A stretch of DNA of 64,000 bases from Candidatus Eisenbacteria bacterium (lineage in GTDB: Bacteria > Desulfobacterota > Binatia > DP-6): NCBI GenBank assembly GCA_035577985.1, contig DATJZY010000057.1:1-64000 (forward strand). The letters are read 5' to 3'. The position numbers were made by a program, and so were the translations under genes. Below, one piece after another: positions 26,542 to 33,903 of this stretch; positions within the stretch are counted from its first letter, which is position 1, and each line of letters starts with the position of its first letter. The notes below the pieces were generated by a model that saw only the letters and a program-made list of their open reading frames with translations, was not told the DNA's origin and made no database searches.

Positions 26542-27658
26542 GACGCTCCTGCGGGTCGGTCGGAAACGTGATCGTGAAGATCGTGCCGCCGCCCTCGCGC
26601 GGCCGCGCCTCGATGCGACCGCCGTGGTCGGACACGATGCGGTTGGCGATGTAGAGCCCGAGCCCACTGCCGTTGTCCTTGGTCGTGAAGAACGGATCGA
26701 ACATGTGCTCGCGTTGCTCCGGCGTCATGCCGACGCCCGTGTCCGCGACCTCGATGACGCAGCCGGCGGCGTCGACCTGCGTCGTGACGGTGACGCTGCC
26801 GTGACCCGCACAGGCCTGGATGGCGTTCAGCACGACGTTCATCAGGACCTGCTTCACCTGCGACTCGTGCACGACGACGATCGGCACGAGGTCGGTGAAG
26901 TCGGCCGTGATCGTGACGTCGCGCTTGCGCGCCTCGGGCTCGAGCAGGCGCACGATCTGGCTCGCGATCTCGTTCAGGCTCGCGGGCTCGCGGTCGGCCG
27001 GGCTCGGACGCGAGAACGAGAGCAGGTCCGTGATCAGCTCGCAGATGCGCTCGATCTCCTTCAACGCCAGCTCGCGGAAGCTCGTGCGGAACTCCTCGTC
27101 GTCGACGCGCTCGGGTAGGAGCTGGATGAAGGTCCGCACCGAGACGAGGGGATTGCGGATCTCGTGCGCGACGCCGGCCGCGAGCGTGCCCAGCGCGGAG
27201 AGCCGGTCGGCGCGCTGGAGGAGGCCGCGGGCGTGCTCGAGGTCGGCTGCGAGGCCGGCGTTCTCGAGGATCGATCCGGCGCCGTCGGCGAGCTGCCGGG
27301 CGAGGGCGTAGTCCTTGGCGTCGAGCGGCTCGTCGTTGGCGCGGCCGAGGAGCAGGACGCCGCCCACGCGGCCGCCCGACTCGACCGGAAAGCTCGCGCT
27401 CCATGGGCCGCCGGGCGGCACCGCGCCCGTCACGACCGGCTCGCGCGGGACGGGCCCGTGGGCGCCCACGCAGCGCATCGGTTGGCCCGGAAGATCGTCG
27501 ATCAGGAAGAGGAGCCGGTCGAGGTCGAGCGCGCGGACGAACAGGGCGACGAAGGCATCCACAACACCGGTCCGGACGGCGAGCGCCCTCCCACGGTCAC
27601 CCGCATCCGCCAGCTCGTCACGACTCCCTGTCGCTCCCAACCGCCCCTCGCCCACCAC
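26525..27658 (-). CDS. GAF-type sensor histidine kinase
   Basis: A soluble 377-residue kinase. The first 140 residues look like a GAF sensor domain (FVRALDLDRLLFLIDD, FPVESGGRVGGVLLLGR). HisKA contains His165 (AGVAHEIRNPLVSVRTF); the HATPase has NVVLNAIQA, DTGVGM and GSGLGLYIA, all intact. It is the likely phosphodonor for the NtrC-type regulator of the same operon. Tandem GTG codons (27658 and 27655) follow a GGAG site, and a sigma70-like promoter lies at 27691-27719, so this gene heads the operon. Confidence 0.9.
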   Translation of the reverse strand: MVGEGRLGATGSRDELADAGDRGRALAVRTGVVDAFVALFVRALDLDRLLFLIDDLPGQPMRCVGAHGPVPREPVVTGAVPPGGPWSASFPVESGGRVGGVLLLGRANDEPLDAKDYALARQLADGAGSILENAGLAADLEHARGLLQRADRLSALGTLAAGVAHEIRNPLVSVRTFIQLLPERVDDEEFRTSFRELALKEIERICELITDLLSFSRPSPADREPASLNEIASQIVRLLEPEARKRDVTITADFTDLVPIVVVHESQVKQVLMNVVLNAIQACAGHGSVTVTTQVDAAGCVIEVADTGVGMTPEQREHMFDPFFTTKDNGSGLGLYIANRIVSDHGGRIEARPREGGGTIFTITFPTDPQERHGSPA

Positions 27659-27690
27659 CAGAGAGAGCTCCGGTGTGCAAATTTGTTCGC

Positions 27691-27719
27691 GTTGTAGATG
27701 CGACGGGTGAGGATGTCAA
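27691..27719 (-). promoter_or_regulatory. Sigma70-like promoter for the histidine kinase/NtrC operon
   Basis: On the minus strand TTGACA (27719-27714), a 17-base spacer and TACAAC (27696-27691) match the sigma70 consensus at 6/6 and 4/6 positions. Transcription would begin near 27684, about 25 bases before the kinase start. The surrounding bases are AT-richer than the neighbourhood. The -35 box overlaps the stop codon of the upstream membrane-protein gene. Confidence 0.6.
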
Positions 27720-28084
27720 CGTGAACGAGGTGCCTCGGCCGCATCGGGCACCGCGCGCGGGCGAAGCTGGAGGAGTCCGACGACGAGCAGCACGAGCCCG
27801 CCGAGCGTGAGGAGCTGCCCGGAGACGAACAAGAGGCGGTAGAAGCCCACCTTCGCGGCCGCGACCGCGCGCTGCTCCTCGCTCTCCGTCGCCTTCGGGA
27901 AGAGCGTCGCCGGATCGCGCGGCGGCGTTTCCGGCGCGCGTGTGAGCACCTCCTGGTACTGCGCGAGCTTCGAGCGTCCGACCGCGAGGTCGCCGATGCC
28001 GATCGCGACGAGCAGAAGCCCGCCCACGATCCACGTGCTCCGCGCGAGCGCCTGCACGGTGAGCTCCACCTGCCGTGCCGCCAT
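27716..28084 (-). CDS. Small two-helix membrane protein, unknown
   Basis: A 122-residue protein with two transmembrane helices (STWIVGGLLLVAIGIGDLAV and LLTLGGLVLLVVGLLQL) joined by a polar loop of about 50 residues. I used the ATG at 28084 (MAARQVEL); in-frame ATGs at 28093 and 28120 are possible. The family is not recognised. It is divergent from meaB and ends inside the promoter of the downstream kinase operon. Confidence 0.65.
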   Translation of the reverse strand: MAARQVELTVQALARSTWIVGGLLLVAIGIGDLAVGRSKLAQYQEVLTRAPETPPRDPATLFPKATESEEQRAVAAAKVGFYRLLFVSGQLLTLGGLVLLVVGLLQLRPRAVPDAAEAPRSR

Positions 28085-28167
28085 GGTGCACATCCTCTCC
28101 GCGCGCCGCCGGCGGGTCAACCTCGCTCGGCTTGACGATGCGCAGCTACGCCTCTACGTGGACCTCG

Positions 28168-29145
28168 ATGGACGCGGTATCGCTCGTCGACCGCATGTTG
28201 GCGGGCGACCGCACCGCGCTGGCGCGCCTGATGACGCTGGTCGAGGGCAGGGCGGCCGCGGTGCCGGCGATCATGGCGCGCCTCTACGCGCGGGTCGGCA
28301 AGGCGCACGTGATCGGCGTCACGGGGCCGCCCGGCGCGGGCAAGTCGACGCTGGTCGATCGCATGGCGGCGCAGCTCCGCGCCCAGGGCCGCAAAGTCGG
28401 GATCGTCGCCGTCGACCCGTCGAGCCCGTTCTCCGGCGGCGCGGTGCTGGGCGACCGCATCCGCATGCAGGCCCACTTCCTCGATCCGGGCGTCTTCATC
28501 CGCAGCCTCTCCACGCGCGGCAGCCACGGCGGCATTCCGCGCGCCGCGCGCGACATCGTCCGGCTGCTCGACGCGTTCGGCATGGACGACGTCATCGTCG
28601 AAACGGTGGGCGTGGGGCAGACCGAGCTCGACATCATGCGGCTCGCCGACACGGTGATCGTCGTGCTCGTCCCCGAGGCAGGCGACGCCGTGCAGGTTAT
28701 GAAGGCGGGCCTGCTCGAGATCGCCGACCTCTTCGTCGTGAACAAGGCCGATCGCGAGGGTGCCGACCGGCTCCAGCAGGAGCTGTCGCAGATGCTCACG
28801 CTGCGCCCGGCGACGGAATGGACGATCCCCGTCCTGCGCGCGCAGGCGAAGGACGACGTCGGCACGACGCCGGTCGTCGAGGCGCTCGAGCGCCATCGCG
28901 CGTTCGTCCGCACGCACGATCGTCGCGACGAACGGGAGCGGGCGCGTCGCGCCGGCGATGTGCTCGACATCCTGGACGAGGAGCTGCACCGGCGGGTGCG
29001 GGAAGGCCTCGCCTCGGACGGTCTCGCGTCGCTCGTGGAGTCGGTGAGAGCCGGCACGATGGACCCGTACACCGCGGCGACGCGCATCCTCGCGGACCCT
29101 CAGGCGCTCGCCGCGCTCCTCGCGAAGGAGCCGCGCCATGGCTGA
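28168..29145 (+). CDS. meaB: Methylmalonyl-CoA mutase-associated GTPase MeaB
   Basis: A 325-residue G3E-family GTPase that guards B12-dependent acyl-CoA mutases by gating cobalamin loading and release. It has Walker A GPPGAGKST at 53-61, the DPSSPFSGGAVLGDRIRM signature, VETVGVGQTELDI (switch region) and the NKAD base-specificity motif. The ATG at 28168 begins the typical VSLVDRMLAGDRTALAR helix; ATG 28138 is possible. No mutase subunit lies in the window, so the client must be elsewhere. It overlaps the next gene by 8 bases. Confidence 0.93.
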   Translation: MDAVSLVDRMLAGDRTALARLMTLVEGRAAAVPAIMARLYARVGKAHVIGVTGPPGAGKSTLVDRMAAQLRAQGRKVGIVAVDPSSPFSGGAVLGDRIRMQAHFLDPGVFIRSLSTRGSHGGIPRAARDIVRLLDAFGMDDVIVETVGVGQTELDIMRLADTVIVVLVPEAGDAVQVMKAGLLEIADLFVVNKADREGADRLQQELSQMLTLRPATEWTIPVLRAQAKDDVGTTPVVEALERHRAFVRTHDRRDERERARRAGDVLDILDEELHRRVREGLASDGLASLVESVRAGTMDPYTAATRILADPQALAALLAKEPRHG

Positions 29146-29860
29146 TGCGCGCGGCCGCCTGTTCGCCATCGGCGACGTCCACGGCTGCGTCGACGAGCTG
29201 TCGGCGCTCCTCGAGGCGCTGCCGCTCTCGGCGCAGGACACGGTCGTCTTCGTCGGGGACTACATCGATCGCGGCCCCGACTCGCGCGGCGTGATCGCGA
29301 CGCTGCTCGCGTGGCGCGCGAAGACGCCGGCGCAGCCCGTGTTCTTGAAGGGGAACCACGAGGACATGGCGCTCGCGTTCCTCGGCCGCCCCGGACACTG
29401 GGGCGAGGTGTGGTTCCGAAACGGCGGCGTGGCGGCGCTGCGCAGCTACGGGATCAATCCGGATCAGCCGGCCGCGGCGATCGCAGCCCGTCTTCCGGAC
29501 GAGCATCTCGCGTTCCTCGACGGCCTCGAGACGAGCCACCGCTGGCGCGACGAGTATCTGCTGGTGCACGCCGGCATCCGCCCGGGCATCCCGCTCGCCC
29601 GCCAGCGCCTCGAGGACCTCCTGTGGATCCGCGAGGAGTTCCTCGACGAGCCGCACGACCTGGGCGCGACGGTCGTCTTCGGCCACACCCCCCACCGCGG
29701 CGTCGTCGTCGATCTGCCGTACAAGATCGGCATCGACACCGGCTGCGTCTACGGCGGCGCGCTCACGTGCATCGCGCTGCCGGACGGAGAGCTGTTCCAG
29801 ATCCGGCGCGGCGACGGAACGGTGCGCCGCGACTCGCTCACCGCGCGCGACCTGGCTTGA
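29138..29860 (+). CDS. PP2A-like calcineurin-type phosphoesterase
   Basis: A 240-residue cytoplasmic metallophosphoesterase of the PrpA/ApaH-like group, dephosphorylating Ser/Thr proteins or dinucleotides. All metal motifs are present: GDVHG (12-16), GDYIDRGPDS, GNHE, a late HAG motif and GHTPHRGV. The domain covers the whole chain. The ATG overlaps the end of meaB, giving a likely two-gene operon. Substrate is not determinable. The tRNA-Met gene follows 44 bases after the stop. Confidence 0.9.
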   Translation: MADARGRLFAIGDVHGCVDELSALLEALPLSAQDTVVFVGDYIDRGPDSRGVIATLLAWRAKTPAQPVFLKGNHEDMALAFLGRPGHWGEVWFRNGGVAALRSYGINPDQPAAAIAARLPDEHLAFLDGLETSHRWRDEYLLVHAGIRPGIPLARQRLEDLLWIREEFLDEPHDLGATVVFGHTPHRGVVVDLPYKIGIDTGCVYGGALTCIALPDGELFQIRRGDGTVRRDSLTARDLA

Positions 29861-29904
29861 TTTCGCGGGGAGCGCTCGCCATCTTACCGCCCTCCGACGT
29901 CTGG

Positions 29905-29978
29905 GGCGGCGTAGCTCAGTTGGCTAGAGCGAGGGTCTCATAATCCCTAGGTCGGCTGTTCGATCCAGCCCGCCGCCA
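29905..29978 (+). tRNA. tRNA-Met (anticodon CAT)
   Basis: The cloverleaf has a perfect 7-bp acceptor stem (GGCGGCG/CGCCGCC), D arm GCTC/GAGC, anticodon loop CTCATAA (anticodon CAT), a 5-base variable loop and a GGCTG/CAGCC T arm with loop TTCGATC. The anticodon stem has a T-T mismatch at its last pair. The discriminator is A and CCA is not encoded. An elongator Met tRNA is most likely; a lysidine-modified Ile2 tRNA cannot be excluded. Its 3' end is duplicated at 38315-38348. Confidence 0.93.
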
Positions 29979-29993
29979 TTTTCTTTCGCTGGG
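29960..29993 (+). repeat. att-like direct repeat at the tRNA-Met 3' end (left copy)
   Basis: 34 bases covering the T-loop, T stem and acceptor end of the tRNA plus 15 bases beyond it. The same string recurs at 38315-38348 with one mismatch (T29980 against C38335): a shared 20-mer tcgatccagcccgccgccat, then ttctttcgctggg. Integrases of tRNA-targeting islands leave exactly this pattern. The intact tRNA makes this the attL-like side. Confidence 0.8.
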
Positions 29994-30236
29994 CAGTCGA
30001 CGACTTCCGCACCGTCGGCAGTCGGGCGTTTCTCGACTCGATCCTCGGTGGTTGTAGCGGTGGCAGTTGGTGCCGGGTTCAGCCGCTGTACGGCGTCGAG
30101 TTGATGGGCTGGCGGGTCTTGACCCCGATCGCTGGGCCACTAAGCGACCCGTTTAGAGACCGTAGGGGTCCACTTTCCTTTGGACCCGCACATAGGAGAA
30201 AGGGTAAACGACAGAACTTGAGGAGGGAGGCGTTAC

Positions 30237-30518
30237 ATGTCGATGAGGTACATTGTCGTCGCGTGTTTGGCGATGCTGGCAGCGTGCACGACCGCGCACG
30301 ACATATACTTTCCCGATGGCACGCGCGGACACCGCGTCAGCTGCGACACCTGCGTCACCGTCCCGGCGGATTGCTATCAGAAGGCCGGGGAAATCTGCGG
30401 AGCGAACGGCTACACGATCGTCAACATGCCCGGCGGGACGACCAGCAGCTACAGCTACGGCTACAGCAGCACCCGGGACCTGTTCATCAAGTGCAACTCG
30501 ACAGACGCGCCCCGCTAG
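30237..30518 (+). CDS. Small lipoprotein, unknown
   Basis: A 93-residue predicted lipoprotein: lipobox MLAAC with Cys17, then a short mature part with five more cysteines (CDTCVTVPADCY, EICGANGYTIV, IKCN) and a Ser/Tyr-rich loop. A strong GGAGGGAGG site lies 6 bases before the ATG. Base composition is lower in G+C than in flanking operons, consistent with the island setting. Similar small Cys-containing lipoproteins exist in many gammaproteobacteria, but I cannot name a function. Confidence 0.75.
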   Translation: MSMRYIVVACLAMLAACTTAHDIYFPDGTRGHRVSCDTCVTVPADCYQKAGEICGANGYTIVNMPGGTTSSYSYGYSSTRDLFIKCNSTDAPR

Positions 30519-30722
30519 TCGTCTCATCCACGGGTGTATCTTTCGCGGTCGTGCGCCGCATTGTGGCCGAGGGCACAGTCGGGGCTCTCGACGATACTCC
30601 AGAGACCCACAAATGGACAGGTTCACGAAATCTTGTGTGCCGTTTGTATGCCAACTCCGCCGAACTCGGCCGATTGGCCGGATCTCATCGCGAAACAGGG
30701 TGCGCTTGCGGATGCGGCGAAC

Positions 30723-31616
30723 CTAGCCCACTTCCCAACCGATTGAAGGCACCCGGACGTTCAAGCTCGCGTGGACACTGCTGCCGGAAAAGGTGCCGAA
30801 GCCGTCCCCCGAGTCATGGGTTTGGCAGCCAACCCACAAGACATACCAGTGATCTGAATCGATCTGGAAACCGGCGCTAAGGGGGAAAGCGCTGACGTAA
30901 TCGAAGCCCCCGCCATCGTCCCACCAAGTGTCGTCTTTCCAGAGGGGAACCGTGTAATCGAGTACCGTACCATCAAAATTCCCGGCCCAATCGTACCGCT
31001 GGGCGTAAAGGCCAATGGAACCGTCGGAGTGCGCCGAAGACGCAGTAACGTATTCGTGCCAATTGAACGAGAAGGCGGGGCTGGCCCAGAACCTAAAGTT
31101 GTTGGCTCCATCGAGCGGCGACGCAAAGCTAATGCCGACTCTCGAGCTGGCGGTGGCGCTCGCTTCGTTGTCTCCTGTGACCACCCGAACTGCCAGGTCC
31201 CCATTTGCCGTGGCCGAGGCGGAAGCCGTAGGCGAGCCATGCGTTTGCTTCGATGTCCAAACGTGGTCGAACGGTGGAGTGAAGGTGCGAATCAGGGAAC
31301 CGAGAATCACGGGGATCCCTGCCACGCGATCCCCCGGGGGAGCAACGCGCTTGGACGAGACTGATCTCGCCGCATCTCGCCGCTCCCGAATGTAGGAGGC
31401 CCAATCGGGATCCCTCCTCAGGGGCCCCAGCAGCCTGTTTCGCACCACGGAGTTGGCCCGGGCGGACTCTTTGCGGTGCCTCTCGAGTTCGTCGAAGCGG
31501 CGTTTCAGCCTCTTTTCCTCGTGGGCCATTCCCCGCGCCACGATCCTTCGAGGAGCTGAAACATGACCGCGACTATCCTTGACCACTGGGATTCGCCGCT
31601 TACGTGGAGCTGCCAT
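30723..31616 (-). CDS. Hypothetical island-borne protein
   Basis: A 297-residue protein starting at an ATG with GGAGGGG 8 bases upstream. The first 105 residues are very basic and probably coiled (AHEEKRLKRRFDELERHRKE). The rest is polar and aromatic, beta-rich in look (FRFWASPAFSFNWHEY, YAQRYDWAGNFDG, DHWYVLWVGC) with no signal peptide. I recognise no domain. Codon use is less GC-biased than that of the flanking operons, supporting acquisition by transfer. A phage-like or structural role is only a guess. Confidence 0.7.
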   Translation of the reverse strand: MAAPRKRRIPVVKDSRGHVSAPRRIVARGMAHEEKRLKRRFDELERHRKESARANSVVRNRLLGPLRRDPDWASYIRERRDAARSVSSKRVAPPGDRVAGIPVILGSLIRTFTPPFDHVWTSKQTHGSPTASASATANGDLAVRVVTGDNEASATASSRVGISFASPLDGANNFRFWASPAFSFNWHEYVTASSAHSDGSIGLYAQRYDWAGNFDGTVLDYTVPLWKDDTWWDDGGGFDYVSAFPLSAGFQIDSDHWYVLWVGCQTHDSGDGFGTFSGSSVHASLNVRVPSIGWEVG

Positions 31617-31695
31617 CGTCAATCCCCTCCGAGCGGAATGAACCGGCATGCGGTCCTCCGCGTCATTGCACCCATGGTCTGGATTGCCTTCCCCA

Positions 31696-32123
31696 TCAGT
31701 TCATCCTCCGACGCGAGAGTGACGCGCCGGGATTCGCGGCGAGGACCGTGCGGCCGGTCGCGCCGGTGTTGGCGTTCACGGGCAGAGAGCAAGACTGCTT
31801 CTCCTCGCTGTCCAAGATCCCGATGCATTGATCGGTCACGTGCCCGCCCAGGGACGCACTCTCATCGCCGATGAAGACGTGCTTCCCGTACGTGGCGAAC
31901 CGTGCGGCAACGAGCCGAGGGTGTTCCGCATGCCGGAGACCGCCATGGACTCGATCCCGGTGATCCGATCGTCGCCGTTCTGCCCCGACGTGAAGATGCC
32001 TCCGTTCGCGACGAACGGCGTGCCAGCGCGACATCGGCCGGATCGGTGGTCGCTCGCACGTCGGGAACCGAACAATGCGCTGGCGACCGCGATGGTGACG
32101 CACGCAGCGACACATTTTCCCAT
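31696..32123 (-). pseudogene. Frameshifted secreted-protein gene
   Basis: An ATG at 32123 follows GGGAGG and begins a signal-peptide-like stretch (MGKCVAACVTIAVASALFG). That frame stays plausible to about 31900 (NGGIFTSGQNGDDRITGIE). The sensible continuation (FATYGKHVFIGDESASLGG, ending SLSRRRMN) is in a different frame and stops at 31696. One frameshift or a small indel near 31890-31930 would join the parts, giving a protein of about 140 residues. Function unknown. Confidence 0.5.
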
Positions 32124-32236
32124 GACGACCTCCCTGGTTCGATCGTGAGTGGCGTGCTTGCGAGTCGCGCCGTGGTATCCACGGCAGACTCGCCGATAGC
32201 GCGAGGTGTCCAAGGAAGTCAAGAGATTTGTGGCGC

Positions 32237-32328
32237 CGCGCGAGCCGGGGGCTGAGGGGGAAGGGTAGGGCGCAGCGTCCGATAGGAAGGCTTACGTCGC
32301 TGTTCCCAGGCTTATGGCGAATACGGCC
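32237..32328 (+). repeat. 93-bp repeat, copy 1 (IS91-type end candidate)
   Basis: First of three direct copies of a sequence that starts cgcgcgagccgggggctgag and ends atggcgaNtacggcc. This copy is one base shorter than the others and has a few substitutions. The second copy lies 170 bases after an IS91 transposase C-terminus, which suggests that the repeat is the terminal part of that element class. No transposase fragment adjoins this copy. Confidence 0.75.
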
Positions 32329-32391
32329 CTGGCATCCTTAAGTACCTCATTGATCTGTTTCACCAGCGCTGTGCTCGGCGATTCAAAAGAT

Positions 32392-32520
32392 TCATCGGGC
32401 GACTTCTGCACCTGCGGTCAGTACCACCCGGCCGAGCGCCGCCCGCGAATCGATGTACCGGTGGGCCGAGGCGGCCTCGGAGAGCGGGAATGTGCGGTCG
32501 ACGACGACTCGGAGCTCGCC
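32392..32520 (-). pseudogene. Quinone oxidoreductase (MDR family) C-terminal fragment A
   Basis: The minus frame reads GELRVVVDRTFPLSEAASAH then RYIDSRAALGRVVLT and stops at 32392. This is the usual C-terminus of zinc-independent NADPH:quinone reductases (medium-chain dehydrogenase family). The upstream part (ETVRSSARVTTMLQALLRDI) is shifted by one base, so the gene is broken. A 75-base core recurs as fragment B 600 bases away. Confidence 0.6.
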
Positions 32521-32817
32521 CTTTCGCGATGTCGCGGAGCAGCGCCTGCAGCATCGTCGTGACGCGTGCCGAACTCCGTACCGTCTCGCCTACATGAACG
32601 ACGCGGCGTCGGCGGCGTCGGTCACCGCGTGGTCGCGCTCGTGCGGCGCCGCGACCTGTACGTTCACGGGCGCGATCCCGGCAGCGCCACGAGCGGGCAG
32701 AGCGGGAACCTCTTCTGGCACGCCTGCCTCGGGGGCGGTGGCCACTCGCTCCACACCGCGCCCGCAGGCCGCCGCCGCGGAAGCACTCCCCGCACTCGCC
32801 TGCTCGGACGGCCTCCG

Positions 32818-33137
32818 TCAGGGCCCGAGCGTCGCGGGCAGGCAGACCTCTTCCGCCCGCGACACGGAGACGGTCGAGGAGCCGAGCTCGTCGGCGAGAT
32901 AGACCGGCGCCAGCTTCGCGCTCTTCGGCGCGGTCACCTGATAGCAGAGGAGCTGATCGGCGAGCGTCTCGGCGCCCGGCGCCCCGCCGTTCACGTTCGC
33001 CGGACGGCAGAGCCACCGGGGCTTCTTGAGCCCGAGCGCGGCCCGCGACTCGATGTACCGGTGCGCCGCGGCGGCCTCCGAGAGCGGGAACGTGCGGTCG
33101 ACGACGACTCGGAGCTCGCTGCCTTCGTAGCCGTCCG
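32818..33137 (-). pseudogene. Chimeric fragment: quinone reductase C-terminus joined in frame to a secreted-protein C-terminus
   Basis: One open minus frame contains two unrelated pieces. The first (ELRVVVDRTFPLSEAAAAH, RYIESRAALG) is a second copy of the quinone reductase end. It passes without a stop into LKKPRWLCRPANVNGG, LLCYQVTAPKSAKLAPV and SVSRAEEVCLPATLGP, which resembles the Cys-containing C-terminus (K-P-x-x-LC-P ... CY-V) of secreted proteins common in Binatota-like genomes. It lacks a start codon and ribosome site, so I regard it as recombination debris. Confidence 0.5.
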
Positions 33138-33326
33138 CGCTACCGGAGCTGGGCCGAGCTCATGCGGCGGGCATTCGATACCGACGTGCTCGCTTGCCCA
33201 AGGTGTGGCGGACGGATGATCCTGCTGGCGACCATCGAGGATCCGGCCGTGATCCGCCGCATTCTGACGCACCTCGGGCTCTCGCTCGATACCGGCGATC
33301 CCCTCCCGGAGCGCGGCCCGCCGTAG
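33138..33326 (+). pseudogene. IS91-family transposase C-terminal fragment
   Basis: 63 codons read RYRSWAELMRRAFDTDVLAC, then PRCGGRMILLATIEDPAVIR and a short tail to TAG. This zinc-finger-like CPRCGG-ATIEDP ending is typical of IS91 (Y2, rolling-circle) transposases. The N-terminal 300 or so residues, including the catalytic tyrosines, are missing: the fragment starts abruptly at quinone reductase debris. The 93-bp repeat copy 2 follows after 170 bases. Confidence 0.75.
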
Positions 33327-33495
33327 CCGGGCGATCGCTGACCGGCAGCAGGCAGGCAGCTACAAGGTCATCGCCCCGATTGCCCGAGGATGCCGGCATG
33401 GCCGACGGCCGCCGGGATGGGGCCAGTGCGCCGGAGAGAGCCGAGTTGCTGGCGACATTTTTGGTTGACGCGCGTCGTTTGGGCGTTGTATGCCC

Positions 33496-33588
33496 CGCGC
33501 GAGCCGGGGGTTGAGGGGGAAGGGTAGGGGCGCAGCGTCCGATAGGAAGGCTTGTGTCGCTGTTCCCAGGCTTATGGCGACTACGGCC
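33496..33588 (+). repeat. 93-bp repeat, copy 2 (downstream of IS91 fragment)
   Basis: Second copy of the cgcgcgagccggggg... repeat, in the same orientation as the others. It lies 170 bases after the IS91 transposase stop and abuts a truncated sulfatase reading frame, as expected where a rolling-circle element end meets its target. Bases between the transposase stop and the repeat hold no recognisable gene. Confidence 0.75.
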
Positions 33589-33821
33589 ACGGCCAGAACC
33601 AGCTCTTCGCGTCGCTCGACTGGCTGCCGACGCTGGTCGACATCGGCGGCGGCGCCAAGCGTAACGATCTGAAGATGGAGCTCGAAGCCGGGAAGTATCC
33701 CGGCATCGTCAAGACGACGCTCGATGGCTTCAACCAGCGCGACTACCTGGAGGGCAAGTCGGAGAAGTCGGCGCGCGAAGTGTTCTTCTACAAGGCCACC
33801 GCACGCCATCCCAGCGACTAG
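33588..33821 (+). pseudogene. Arylsulfatase C-terminal fragment
   Basis: The frame reads NQLFASLDWLPTLVDIGGG, LEAGKYPGIVKTTLDGFNQR, DYLEGKSEKSAREVFFYKAT and stops at 33821. It aligns with the DWLPT...LDG-N...REEIFYF stretch of the complete sulfatase 80 bases downstream, yet is clearly a different sequence. Both the catalytic N-terminus and the normal end are missing. It starts exactly at the end of the 93-bp repeat, so the element probably cut it off. Confidence 0.7.
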
Positions 33822-33903
33822 GCGCTGACGCTCGTCACCGAGCGGGCGGCCGAAGCGCCCGCCCGCTCTATGTTCACCGCTCGTGACTCCAAGGAGGGTT
33901 GGA

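Noticed and set aside
29905-29978. tRNA-Ile2 (lysidine-modified CAT)
   Set aside because: Anticodon alone cannot separate it from tRNA-Met; the elongator Met reading is the more common one, so the alternative is only mentioned.
32453-33219. Plus-strand ORFs in the debris region
   Set aside because: The recognisable peptides (quinone reductase tail, Cys-containing C-terminus) are on the minus strand, and the plus frames show no family likeness apart from the IS91 tail at 33138.
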